Assembly (NCBI RefSeq): GCF_004298475.1
Contig: NZ_SCRP01000025.1
Location: 53,402-117,401 of the forward strand
DNA: 64,000 bases
Direction: 5' to 3'
From: Paraburkholderia sp.
GTDB taxonomy: Bacteria > Pseudomonadota > Gammaproteobacteria > Burkholderiales > Burkholderiaceae
Below are positions 1 to 8,023 of this stretch, one piece after another. Position 1 is the first letter of the stretch; every line of letters begins with the position of its first letter. The position numbers were made by a program, and so were the translations under genes. A model generated the notes under the pieces. The model worked only from the letters and a program-made list of their open reading frames with translations. It ran no database searches and was not told where the DNA came from.

Positions 1-660
1 GCCCGCCGAGAGGCCCGCGAGATAGACGCGCGAGCCGTCGAAGCCGTGTTCATCGACAAGTGCATCGACAAGCGAAACGACCGCCGCCGCCTCCCCGCCG
101 CCCGCCTCGTCGCGTGCGTCATACCAGTGCCAGCACTGGTGCGGGTGGACAAGTGCGGACTGCTCCGGGTAGACCACCGCGAAACCGTGCAGGTCGGCAA
201 GAAGATTCATGCGCGTGCCCTCGGCGAACGCGTCCATCGACTGCCTGCAGCCGTGCAGCATGACAACGAGCGGCAGTCCCGCCGCAGCATGGCCCGCTGG
301 CAGATAGAGGCCGTACGGCAGCGCGCGCGACGCGCGTTGTGGCGTCGCCGTAACCGTGTGTTCGGCACGGCGCCATTCGCCCGCAGCCCAGGCGGCTGCA
401 CGCGGGCCCACGCGCGACTGGCGCACGGGCCGTACCACGTGCTCAGGTTCCGTGTATGTTGATGCGGCGGCCTCACTGGCTGCCTGGCTGGCGGCCTCGC
501 TCACTGCGTCGGCCACCGCGGTTTGCGCAGCCCGTCGCGGCGCCTTGGCGTGCAGCGCGTGTCGGCGCACCCCGCGCGCAGCCTCGTGGGCAATCCGGCT
601 CTGGATGGCGAACAAACGTCGCAGGCCACCCGCTAACAGTTTCGACAGATCTTTCGTCAT
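1..660 (-). CDS. PHB depolymerase-family esterase, 3' end missing
   Basis: An alpha/beta-hydrolase of the PHB depolymerase / LpqC esterase family, which cleaves polyester or acyl ester bonds. The 220 residues in the window hold a Lys/Arg- and Ala-rich N-terminal region (1-60), an oxyanion-hole segment LVVMLHGC and, at the very edge, the nucleophile elbow GLSAG with Ser218. The acid and His of the triad lie outside the window. The ATG at 658-660 opens on MTKDLSKLLAGGLRRL, a common N-terminus of these proteins in Burkholderia (from memory). No clear secretion signal is visible, so it may act on intracellular polymer or oligomers. The family is secure; the substrate is not shown. Confidence 0.85.
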   Translation of the reverse strand, partial: MTKDLSKLLAGGLRRLFAIQSRIAHEAARGVRRHALHAKAPRRAAQTAVADAVSEAASQAASEAAASTYTEPEHVVRPVRQSRVGPRAAAWAAGEWRRAEHTVTATPQRASRALPYGLYLPAGHAAAGLPLVVMLHGCRQSMDAFAEGTRMNLLADLHGFAVVYPEQSALVHPHQCWHWYDARDEAGGGEAAAVVSLVDALVDEHGFDGSRVYLAGLSAG

Positions 661-967
661 CATCGGCCTCCCTTGAAGGGGTCTGATGTGGGGTCTAGTG
701 CTGGGTCTGGTGCTATGTGTCAGTTCGTCACACTGCGTTATGGTGCATCGCACAATAGCACTAAACCGCCGACACTGCAGATCGGCTGGAGAAAACCAGG
801 CGCCGGGATCGTGCAGCGCACCGACAGGCCGCACGGATAAGGGTTCAGCCGTGTCCGTCACGCGCCGCTATACTGAAAATCTATGCAATGTGCGTGTCTG
901 CCCGCCGGGCCGTCCGCGCGTTAACCGGGTATCACGCTTTTTCAATGCACCGTCGCTGCGCCAAGTC
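661..967. other. Intergenic region between divergent genes
   Basis: This spacer separates the divergent esterase and PAP2 phosphatase genes and should hold both promoters. Its first part is T/G-rich, around gtctagtgctgggtctggtg. I see no convincing sigma-70 pair, RNA gene or terminator. The PAP2 reading frame stays open back to 686, but that extension lacks membrane-protein character and I regard it as non-coding. Confidence 0.4.
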
Positions 968-1672
968 ATGCCGGATTTACCCCTTCACCTGTGGTATGCG
1001 ATCACGAACCTCGGCGGCGCGGGCCTCACGCTGCCGCTCGCGGTCGCTATCGCGCTCTGGCTCGCCGCAGGCTATTCCTGGCGCATGGCCGCAAGCTGGC
1101 TGCTGCTGATCGGCGCGTCCGTCGGTCTCGTCATGGTCACCAAGATCGCGTTTCTCGGCTGGGGCGTGGGCGTACGCGATCTCGATTTCACGGGCGTCAG
1201 CGGGCACGCCATGCTGTCCACGGCCGTCTATCCGGTGGCGTTTTTCCTGATGCTGCAAGGCGCGCGCGCACCGCTGCGGGTCGCGGGCGTGCTGATTGGC
1301 CTCGCAGTAGGCGTTGTGGTGGGATTCTCGCGCGTCGTGCTGGACGCGCATTCGCCGTCCGAGGCCGTCACCGGATGCCTCGTCGGCGCCGTGACGGCGC
1401 TCACGTTCGTTCGCTACTGGTGGGCTGCGCAGTCGGGACGTCTTTCGGCGGCGGCCGTCGCGCTGAGTCTTGTCGCACTGACGTTCGCGCTGCACGACGT
1501 GCGCGTGCCGACACACCGCTGGGTCACGCATCTCGCGCTGACCGTTTCGGGTCATGAGCGACCCTATGTGCGCGCCCGCTGGAAATCCAACCGCGCGCCG
1601 CGCGCGCCCGCTTCGCCGGTCTCACAGACCCGCAACACGCTCTCGCTGCCCACGCATCGCAATGCCGCCTGA
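968..1672 (+). CDS. PAP2-family membrane phosphatase
   Basis: A 234-residue phosphatidic acid phosphatase type 2 protein, a family that dephosphorylates lipid phosphates such as undecaprenyl pyrophosphate or phosphatidate at the membrane. Motif C2 is present as GVSGHAM and C3 as SRVVLDAHSPSEA (Ser-Arg, five residues, then the catalytic His). The usual C1 motif (KxxxxxxRP) is not obvious. About five to six hydrophobic segments are visible. The ATG at 968 was chosen because it opens directly on MPDLPLHLWYAITNLG and the first helix; no strong ribosome-binding site precedes it. The C-terminus is Arg/Pro-rich and polar. The substrate cannot be read from the sequence. Confidence 0.8.
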   Translation: MPDLPLHLWYAITNLGGAGLTLPLAVAIALWLAAGYSWRMAASWLLLIGASVGLVMVTKIAFLGWGVGVRDLDFTGVSGHAMLSTAVYPVAFFLMLQGARAPLRVAGVLIGLAVGVVVGFSRVVLDAHSPSEAVTGCLVGAVTALTFVRYWWAAQSGRLSAAAVALSLVALTFALHDVRVPTHRWVTHLALTVSGHERPYVRARWKSNRAPRAPASPVSQTRNTLSLPTHRNAA

Positions 1673-1681
1673 GGGCAGCAC

Positions 1682-3274
1682 TCAGCCGCCCTGGACTTTC
1701 GGTTTGCGCAGTTCGTGCAGCAGCCGCTCGCCTTCCTTCGCGGAGCAGCGCTTGACCGCTTCGCACCAGCCGCGTGCAAAGCCGAGCTGATACGGCTCGA
1801 CATCCATCGCTTCAAGAAAGCGCAGGGCGACCACCGCGTCGTTGCCGTCGCCGAGCACGGCCTGCAGCCGCGCCAGCGTGCGCGTCGTCTCGGTGCGCGT
1901 GCGGCGTGACGTGATCGGCGCGAAAAACTCGAGCGCGTAGCGCAGATACTTCGCGTTGATGCGCACGCGATGGCGGCTCGCTTCGTCAATCGCCGTGAGC
2001 TTCTGCATTCCGGCGAGACGAGCGTAATACCGGCGCACCTGTTTTGCCGCATGTTTATGCAGCGAGCGGGCGTGTGCTTCGCCTTCACCCCGGCGCTGCG
2101 CGAACGCCGCGAGCCATTGCAGCCACGCCAGCGTGAGGTGCGCGTAACGCGGCGAAGCCAGCGCCGCGCGCGCACGCGCTCGTGCCGCGAGGCGCATCGC
2201 GTCGGCTTGCGCATGCAAGGCGTCCCAGCGCGCGGCCTCGGTATCGGCAGCCGCCAGCGCGGGCAACGTCGAATCGACGAATACGTCGCGATCACGCGCG
2301 TCGCCCAGCATGCTCCCCAGCCACTTCAGATCGGGCATGAGGCGCGTGGCCCATGCGTCGTCCTGCCAGCCCGAAAAGATCCGCAGCGCCGTACGCAACC
2401 GCCGTTGCGAGACGCGCATCTGATGGATGAACTCGGTTTTCGCCGAATCGCGCACGCCCGCATCGTTGCCGAGCCACTGGTTCGTGATGTTGCGTGCAAT
2501 CGCAACGAGCGCGCCCTGCGCCGTGTCCACATCGCCCAGATCGACCGGCTCGGCATGCACCGCATCGCCATCGCCGACGAGGCAGCCCGCGGCCACACGG
2601 TCGAGCGCATCGTTTATCCGGACGAAGGCCGGCAAGCTTACAGGCGCCGCATCGACGAGGTCGTGCGCACAGGCGAACAATGCGTCGACGACCGGCGCGG
2701 CGTCGGCCTCTTCGGGCCACGGCGCACGCACGCGAAGCTCGTGCAGACACTGGGTTTCGTCGGGCGGCTGGTTCGGATCGTGAAGGCCCGCATCGAGCAC
2801 GAGTTCGACCTCGATGCCGTCGCGCGTCCACTGCCAGCGGCAACGCTCGCCGCACAGCGCCGCCGCTGGCGCGGGCTCGCCCGCTGCGGCGAGCGCATGC
2901 CGAAACGGCTCCGGTGCGGCGTCGAGCGATGCAAGGGCGAATCCGTTCGCATCGAGCGGTGCGTCGAAAACGGGGGTGCGCACGGTAATGCCCGGCGTTG
3001 TGATCCGGCAGTTCGATACGACGACCCGATTGCCGTCGCTGCGCGTCTCGACGGCAACGCGCCAGCCTGCGCGAGCCAATGCTGCGTTGCGATCGAACGT
3101 GACTGCCGTCACGCATTCCCGTTCGGCCGATAGCGCGACAAGTTGCGGCAGCGCAGCAGCCAGGTCTCTCGCCAGCACCGCCTCAATTCGGTCGCCGGGA
3201 TGCCGGGTGTCGACTGACTCGTTGCAAGCTGCTGGATAAACAATATCCAGCACAATCTCGAGAACGCGAACCAT
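1682..3274 (-). CDS. CYTH-like / CHAD domain protein
   Basis: A 530-residue protein. The C-terminal half (about 240-525) is a CHAD domain: an Arg/His-rich helical bundle with the pattern EFIHQMRVSQRRLRTALRIF and a later HRVRINAKYLRYALEFF. CHAD domains bind polyphosphate and often associate with polyphosphate granules. The N-terminal half has the layout of a CYTH / triphosphate tunnel enzyme (a segment IEVELVLDAG and beta-rich spacing), but the diagnostic ExExK near the N-terminus is missing, so triphosphatase activity is doubtful. The ATG at 3272-3274 has GGAG about 6 nt upstream. It ends 9 bp from the convergent PAP2 gene. The role in polyphosphate binding is inferred from the family. Confidence 0.8.
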   Translation of the reverse strand: MVRVLEIVLDIVYPAACNESVDTRHPGDRIEAVLARDLAAALPQLVALSAERECVTAVTFDRNAALARAGWRVAVETRSDGNRVVVSNCRITTPGITVRTPVFDAPLDANGFALASLDAAPEPFRHALAAAGEPAPAAALCGERCRWQWTRDGIEVELVLDAGLHDPNQPPDETQCLHELRVRAPWPEEADAAPVVDALFACAHDLVDAAPVSLPAFVRINDALDRVAAGCLVGDGDAVHAEPVDLGDVDTAQGALVAIARNITNQWLGNDAGVRDSAKTEFIHQMRVSQRRLRTALRIFSGWQDDAWATRLMPDLKWLGSMLGDARDRDVFVDSTLPALAAADTEAARWDALHAQADAMRLAARARARAALASPRYAHLTLAWLQWLAAFAQRRGEGEAHARSLHKHAAKQVRRYYARLAGMQKLTAIDEASRHRVRINAKYLRYALEFFAPITSRRTRTETTRTLARLQAVLGDGNDAVVALRFLEAMDVEPYQLGFARGWCEAVKRCSAKEGERLLHELRKPKVQGG

Positions 3275-3538
3275 GGACGCTCCGGTGACGGAAAAGCGGG
3301 TAAATCAAGGCGCCAGAAAATAAGGTACAAAAAAAACAGTGAAACGGCGACAAGCCGCGCTACTGTCCCCGAAATTATACGGCGCACCGGCAAAACCACG
3401 TCCGCGGGCTCGCGTCGTGCACGCACTCATTCATCCGCCCCCGCGCATCTTGACTATTATCAATTGAGCCAGACGGCGACGGTGAAAGAATGTTTAGACC
3501 ATATTCCCGATCATTCGGACATTTCTAAGGAGTGGCGA

Positions 3539-3757
3539 GTGTTTCCTGAATTCAGAGATTTGATATCGCGCCTCAAAAACGAGGATGAGCATTTCGCACG
3601 GGCTTTCGAGCGCCACAACGAGCTGGATCAGCAGATCAAGAACATGGAAGCGGGTCTCGTGCCTGCCGACGGCTTGACGATCGAGCACCTGAAAAAAGAA
3701 AAGCTCCAGCTCAAGGATTCGATCTACCAGATCCTGCGAAAAACCTCGAACGACTGA
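3539..3757 (+). CDS. YdcH-family (DUF465) small protein, GTG start
   Basis: A 72-residue highly charged helical protein of the YdcH / DUF465 family, whose function is unknown. The sequence begins MFPEFRDLISRLKNED, the usual family N-terminus, and ends in a coiled-coil-like KKEKLQLKDSIYQILRK. I chose the GTG at 3539 because AAGGAG lies 6 nt upstream at 3527-3532 and because family members start at this Phe-Pro-Glu. A longer frame from a TTG at 3464 adds 25 residues unlike the family and has no ribosome-binding site. The region upstream (3440-3538) is less GC-rich than its surroundings, as expected for a promoter. Confidence 0.85.
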   Translation: MFPEFRDLISRLKNEDEHFARAFERHNELDQQIKNMEAGLVPADGLTIEHLKKEKLQLKDSIYQILRKTSND

Positions 3758-3809
3758 GCCACGGCGTGTCGCGCGCGCATCGCCGCCGACGGGTCGCGAC
3801 GCCGTCGCG

Positions 3810-4436
3810 TCAGCGAAGAATCGGCGGCATGGACTGCGACGGCGTCGACTGCATTGGCTGAGTCGACTGCGTCTGCTGCATCGGCTGTATCGACTGCGGC
3901 ATGGCCGCGTGCTGCGGCGTAGCCGCCGCAGCGGGAGCCGCCTGCACCATCAGCCTGGGACGCGGCGCCGGATGCGCCACAGCGGGCTTCGTACGCGCAT
4001 GCTTCGCCATGCTGCCGGTGGAAGCGCGTACATGCGCGGAATGGGCCGGATTCGCAAGCGCGGCCTGCCGGGTCGAGTGCGCCGCGACGGCGTGGGCTCG
4101 ATGAGCGTGTTGTGCCGACGCATGCGCTGCGCTGGCGTGAGACCCGGCGTGCCGTGCCGTCATCGCTGGCTGGACATGTCGCGCCAAAGCATGCGTTTTA
4201 ACCGTCGCGTGATGGCCCGCCTTGCCGCCATGACCGTGATCCCCGTGCGCGACAGCCTGCGCACCGCTGTGCCGCGCATGTGCCGTGCGCGCGGTATGCG
4301 CCTGCCCGCCTTGCTTCCCGGCGTGCAACGAAACGTGGCGCGCCTCCGGCGGATTCCATACCTCTTTGACCTGACCGGCAGCAACCGCTGCCGTCGATAC
4401 CCACATTGCCGCAACCAACACTGCTACCGCCCGCAT
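3810..4436 (-). CDS. His/Ala-rich secreted protein, function unknown
   Basis: A predicted 208-residue exported protein. MRAVAVLVAAMWVSTAAVAA is a clear signal peptide ending in an Ala-x-Ala site. The mature part is low-complexity: about two dozen His within Ala/Gly/Thr/Arg-rich sequence, then a Gln/Ser/Pro/Met tail with QSTQPMQ-like repeats. I do not recognise a family. The His density suggests metal or proton binding in the periplasm, which is inference only. The ATG at 4436 was chosen over a GTG six codons upstream because GGGAGG precedes it by 6 nt. The composition could make it fast-evolving and hard to match by alignment. Confidence 0.6.
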   Translation of the reverse strand: MRAVAVLVAAMWVSTAAVAAGQVKEVWNPPEARHVSLHAGKQGGQAHTARTAHARHSGAQAVAHGDHGHGGKAGHHATVKTHALARHVQPAMTARHAGSHASAAHASAQHAHRAHAVAAHSTRQAALANPAHSAHVRASTGSMAKHARTKPAVAHPAPRPRLMVQAAPAAAATPQHAAMPQSIQPMQQTQSTQPMQSTPSQSMPPILR

Positions 4437-4524
4437 GCCGCACCTCCCGAACACTCGTCGCGTTTACTGCTGAATGACTGCTCAATACCGGGTGGCGATT
4501 ATACCCAACCATAACTTGCAATAA

Positions 4525-4567
4525 TCCATATATGGACTAACATTTACAAATAGTTCATATTAGGACT
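4525..4567 (+). promoter_or_regulatory. Two-site operator of the Xre/RES toxin-antitoxin operon
   Basis: Two 14-bp sites, TCCATATATGGACT (4525-4538) and TTCATATTAGGACT (4554-4567), match at 11 of 14 positions and lie 29 bp apart. The first contains the perfect palindrome CCATATATGG. A plausible promoter has TTGCAA at 4516-4521 and TAACAT at 4538-4543 with 16-bp spacing, so site 1 falls between the -35 and -10 elements. Site 2 contains the AGGA ribosome-binding site (4562-4565) of the antitoxin ATG at 4573. This fits autorepression by the antitoxin, as known for Xre/RES pairs; the role is inferred from position and symmetry. Confidence 0.6.
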
Positions 4568-4572
4568 CAATC

Positions 4573-5007
4573 ATGACGCACGCGTATGCCGCCTCGTCGG
4601 CCGCGCCCGCCCGACGACCACACGCCGAACCCACATTCACGGAAATGTCCGCCGCCGGTCTGCGCGCCTTCTTCAAGATCGCACACGACTGGGATCTGAG
4701 CGCCGACGAGCAGATCGTGCTGCTCGGCTCGCCAGGCCGCTCGACGTTCTTCAAGTGGAAGCAGGCACCGGAAAGCGCACGCCTGAACCGCGATACGCTC
4801 GAGCGTCTGTCGCTGCTGCTCGGCATCTACAAGGCGCTGCAGATCCTGCTGCCGCAACCTTCCGCCGCCGACGCGTGGGTCAAGCGGCCCAACAGCGCGC
4901 CGCCGTTCGGCGGCCGGCGCGCGCTCGACCGCATGCTGGCCGGCAATATCAGCGATCTCGTGGCCGTGCGTCAGTACCTCGATGCGATGCGGGGCGGCTG
5001 GGCGTGA
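4573..5007 (+). CDS. Xre/MbcA/ParS-family antitoxin
   Basis: A 144-residue antitoxin of the Xre-MbcA-ParS type (DUF2384 at the C-terminus). Residues about 25-85 form the Xre-like helix-turn-helix region (LRAFFKIAHDWDLSADEQIVLLG, then FKWK). Residues about 90-140 form the toxin-binding DUF2384 part, including PPFGGRRALDRMLAG and the closing LVAVRQYLDAMRGGW. It should neutralise the RES toxin encoded next and repress its own promoter through the two sites upstream. Its stop overlaps the toxin start as GTGA, which implies translational coupling. AGGA sits 7 nt before the ATG. Confidence 0.9.
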   Translation: MTHAYAASSAAPARRPHAEPTFTEMSAAGLRAFFKIAHDWDLSADEQIVLLGSPGRSTFFKWKQAPESARLNRDTLERLSLLLGIYKALQILLPQPSAADAWVKRPNSAPPFGGRRALDRMLAGNISDLVAVRQYLDAMRGGWA

Positions 5008-5705
5008 CGCAATCGGCCTGGCAGGACCGCTGGCGCAGCGCGCCGCTCGCGTGGACGCCCGCGTACCGGGTGATTCCCACACGCTTTCCCGCCGTGAACC
5101 TGTTCGACCGCGTGGCGTCGCCCGAGGATTTCGACGCCCTCTACGCGCTCGAAGCGCTCACCAACGACCGTCTGCGCACCGAAACCGGCGAACTCGATCT
5201 CGTGCCGCGCGAAGAGCGCCGCTTCGGGCCCGGCTTTGGCCCGATCATGGCGGCGTTCACGCATCTGAATCCGCAGGGCAGCCGCTTTTCGGACGGCACG
5301 TATGGCGTGTTCTATTGCGCGCGCTCGCGCACAACGGCCATCGCGGAGACGCGCTATCACTCGGCGCGCTTTCTCGCCGCGACCGACGAGCCGCCGCTGC
5401 GCCAGCAGATGCGCCTCTACACCGTCGCGGCCGAGGGCGACGTCGTCGATCTGCGCGGCGAGCCCGCACTCGATCCCGCCGTCCTCTCGCCGACCGACTA
5501 TGCGGCAGGCCAGGCGCTCGGCCGCGCCGTGCGCGAGGCCGGAGCACCCGGCATCGCGTACCCTTCGGTGCGCGATGCGGGCGGCGAATGTCTCGCCGCG
5601 CTGCGCACGTCGCTCGTGCACGCGTGCCATCACGCGGCGTATCTGGAATACAACTGGAACGGGCACACCATCGACATGGTGTTCGAGCTGAACCGTATCG
5701 TCTGA
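5004..5705 (+). CDS. RES-domain toxin (NAD-degrading family)
   Basis: A 233-residue RES-family protein. Characterised RES toxins deplete cellular NAD+ or ADP-ribosylate targets and are held in check by an Xre/DUF2384 partner. Features of the fold are visible: WTPAYRVIP with Arg22, then GTYGVFYCARSRTTAIAET with Tyr104 and Glu115, and a C-terminal YLEYNWNGHTIDMVF. The Arg, Tyr and Glu needed for catalysis in the family therefore seem present, so the toxin should be active. It starts at a GTG overlapping the antitoxin stop (GTGA). Product class is secure; NAD hydrolysis is inferred from relatives. Confidence 0.9.
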   Translation: MTQSAWQDRWRSAPLAWTPAYRVIPTRFPAVNLFDRVASPEDFDALYALEALTNDRLRTETGELDLVPREERRFGPGFGPIMAAFTHLNPQGSRFSDGTYGVFYCARSRTTAIAETRYHSARFLAATDEPPLRQQMRLYTVAAEGDVVDLRGEPALDPAVLSPTDYAAGQALGRAVREAGAPGIAYPSVRDAGGECLAALRTSLVHACHHAAYLEYNWNGHTIDMVFELNRIV

Positions 5706-5721
5706 CGCCTGAAACACGCGC

Positions 5722-6456
5722 TCAGGGCAACGCGTAGCCCGCCGCGCCGCGCTCGCGCGCCTCAAGCGTCGAAACCGACCAGCGCCGCGGCGTCAATGCC
5801 TCGACCATCGTGAGCCGGCCTTGCGCGATAAACGCGCCGGTGTCGATGAACATCTGCGCGCCGATCTGCTGCACGTCGCGCACGGGCGTATGCCCGCAGT
5901 ACGTGAGCGAGAGTGCGCGCTTCGGCGGCTTGACCATGCCGAGCACGAGTTCGCGGCCCCACAGCATCCGCTCGCGCACGGCATCGTCGATGCGGCCCGC
6001 GTCGAGGTCGTCGTCGTTGCCGAAGAACTCCGCGTGCAGCACGTTGAACCGCGCATCGCCCACGCCGACCACGCGCACGAGCGGCAACTGGCGCAGCCGC
6101 TGCGCATGGCGCACGAGTTCGCCTTCGGGCAGCCCTTCGGCCCAGGTGCCGCCGATGCTGTACCAGCGGTAGCGCGGCAGACGGCCTTCTGCGACGGCGC
6201 ACATCGCATCTTCGTGATTGCCGAGCACTGGAAAGAACCACGGCTTGCCGACGAGGCCGAGCGCCTCCTCGCACTGGTCGCCGCGATCGACGAGGTCGCC
6301 CACCGAAAAGAGCCGGTCGCGCGCGGCGTCGAACTGCGCCTCGCGCAACAGATAGCGCAGCGCATCGACGCAGCCGTGCAGGTCGCCGATCACAAAATCG
6401 CGGCCTTCACGATTGCTTGCGTGGTGCTGCACGACAGGAACGGAAGCGTGTGTCAT
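5722..6456 (-). CDS. Calcineurin-like metallophosphatase (PrpA/ApaH-like)
   Basis: A 244-residue metallophosphoesterase with the dimetal signature in order: GDLHG (24-28), GDLVDRG (53-59), GNHED (79-83) and a later CGHTP. This matches the lambda-phosphatase / PrpA-like Ser/Thr protein phosphatases and the related diadenosine tetraphosphatases; I cannot separate these activities by eye. Length suits the PrpA group. It is convergent with the toxin gene and downstream of the dehydrogenase operon on the same strand, with about 100 bp between. The ATG at 6456 lacks a strong ribosome-binding site. Confidence 0.85.
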   Translation of the reverse strand: MTHASVPVVQHHASNREGRDFVIGDLHGCVDALRYLLREAQFDAARDRLFSVGDLVDRGDQCEEALGLVGKPWFFPVLGNHEDAMCAVAEGRLPRYRWYSIGGTWAEGLPEGELVRHAQRLRQLPLVRVVGVGDARFNVLHAEFFGNDDDLDAGRIDDAVRERMLWGRELVLGMVKPPKRALSLTYCGHTPVRDVQQIGAQMFIDTGAFIAQGRLTMVEALTPRRWSVSTLEARERGAAGYALP

Positions 6457-6557
6457 GTGCTCATCATAGTCCCGCCCATGGCGCCCGTACGCGCGACGTC
6501 CCGCGCTGGCCGTCCTCGCATGCGCCACACATGGCTGCGCGCCTTTACTGCGCGCCC

Positions 6558-8000
6558 TTACTGCGGCGTTGCGCGCAGCACGCCGACCTGGGCCGCCGTG
6601 ATGGCCGCGCGCGGATTGCCGAACTGTTGCGTCACGTAGTTCGAGATCGCGGCGATCTGCTCGTTGGTGAGTTCGCTGCCGAAGGCGGGCATCAGCACAT
6701 CCGCGTTCTTCGTCGCGCGCGTGACGCCGTGCAGGATGACCATCGCCAGGTTGCCCGCGTTTGCCGCGCCCGTCGCGCTGTTGTGGATCAGCGACGGATA
6801 CGCGCCCGGCGCGCTCGCACCGACGCCCGCGCCCGTCCAGTGGTGACAGCTCGCGCAGTTCGCAATGAAGAGCTGCGCGCCGTTCACGGTCGTGACCGGC
6901 GTGCCGCGCAGCGCCGTCACGTCGTTGATGGCGGGCTGGCCCCAGGTGTCGCGCGAACGCGTCACGCCGCCGGAAATAGCCTGCTGCGCGCTCAGGTACG
7001 TCACGATCGAATGCGCGTCTTCTTCGGTGAGATATTGCGTCGAGTTCTGCACGACTTCGGCCATCGGGCCTGCGGCGTTCGCGTGGCCGCTGGCGGCCCC
7101 GGTCAGGAGATACGCGGCAAGCGCGCCAGCCGGCCAGGCGCCGATGCCGCCCGTGCGGTCGGGCGTGATGTTGTACGCCTGCCAGCCCGCCTGCACCGCC
7201 CCCGAAAAGCGGTTGCGCTGCTTCAAACCCTGCATGAAGTTGCGCGGCGTGTGGCACTCCTCGCAATGCGCGAGCCCCTTGACGAGATAAGCGCCGCGGT
7301 TGTATTCGGCGCTCTTCGTCGAGTCGGGCACGAAGCGCCCTTCGTCGAAGTTGAAGAGGTTCCAGAAAATCATCAGCCAGCGCTGATTGAACGGGAAGCG
7401 CAGTTCGTTGCGCGGCGGCGTGTAGCGGACCGGCGCGACGGTGTTCAGGTACGCGCGGATCGCAAGCACGTCCCGCTCGGTCACGCGCGTGAACTCGACG
7501 TACGGGAACGCCGGATAAAGCCGCTCGCCGCCTTTACCGATGCCTTCGTGCATCGCGCGCAGGAAGTCGGTGTTGGACCAGCGGCCGATGCCCGTATCCG
7601 GATCGGGCGTGATGTTCGGCGAGTAGATCTTGCCGAAGGGCGTCTGGATCGCAAGGCCGCCAGCGAGCGGGCGACGCTTGTCGGACGTGTGGCACGCGAT
7701 GCAATCGCCGAGGCGCGTGAGGTATTCGCCGCGCTTCACGAGGTCGAGGGCGTCCGCAGCGCCCGCAGCGGCAATAGCCGCCGCTGTGCCTGGCTGGCCG
7801 CCCGGCGCCTTGCCGAGCGCGGCAGTCAGCGGCGCTTCGTCGATGAAGCGCGACGGCCCGTCATGCGACGCGTGCCACGCGATATAAAGCGCGAACGCGC
7901 AGAAAACCGTGGCTGCGAGCGCGGAGCGTGTGCGGTGCGGGCGGCGCATACGGATCGTGGGCGCGCCGGTATGCACGGACTGGAACGCTCGTTCGATCAT
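6558..8000 (-). CDS. Membrane-anchored tri-heme cytochrome c, dehydrogenase subunit
   Basis: A 480-residue cytochrome c subunit of a periplasmic FAD-dependent dehydrogenase. Three CxxCH haem sites are present: CIACH (100-104), CEECH (246-250) and CASCH (382-386), one per cytochrome domain. A hydrophobic segment at about 27-44 is a signal anchor. It should pass electrons from the flavoprotein encoded just upstream to the quinone pool or terminal oxidase. The ATG at 8000 is preceded by GGAGA with 6 nt spacing; an ATG two codons earlier lies too close to that site. It follows the GMC gene by 23 bp and is the third gene of the operon. Confidence 0.9.
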   Translation of the reverse strand: MIERAFQSVHTGAPTIRMRRPHRTRSALAATVFCAFALYIAWHASHDGPSRFIDEAPLTAALGKAPGGQPGTAAAIAAAGAADALDLVKRGEYLTRLGDCIACHTSDKRRPLAGGLAIQTPFGKIYSPNITPDPDTGIGRWSNTDFLRAMHEGIGKGGERLYPAFPYVEFTRVTERDVLAIRAYLNTVAPVRYTPPRNELRFPFNQRWLMIFWNLFNFDEGRFVPDSTKSAEYNRGAYLVKGLAHCEECHTPRNFMQGLKQRNRFSGAVQAGWQAYNITPDRTGGIGAWPAGALAAYLLTGAASGHANAAGPMAEVVQNSTQYLTEEDAHSIVTYLSAQQAISGGVTRSRDTWGQPAINDVTALRGTPVTTVNGAQLFIANCASCHHWTGAGVGASAPGAYPSLIHNSATGAANAGNLAMVILHGVTRATKNADVLMPAFGSELTNEQIAAISNYVTQQFGNPRAAITAAQVGVLRATPQ

Positions 8001-8023
8001 CGTCATTCTCCGGCCGGTGAGCA

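Noticed and set aside
686-967. Upstream extension of the PAP2 phosphatase frame
   Set aside because: The added 94 residues are Arg/Cys-rich and unlike a membrane protein; the family begins near the Met at 968.
3464-3538. TTG-initiated extension of the YdcH-type gene
   Set aside because: It has no ribosome-binding site and no family similarity, while GTG 3539 has AAGGAG at ideal spacing.
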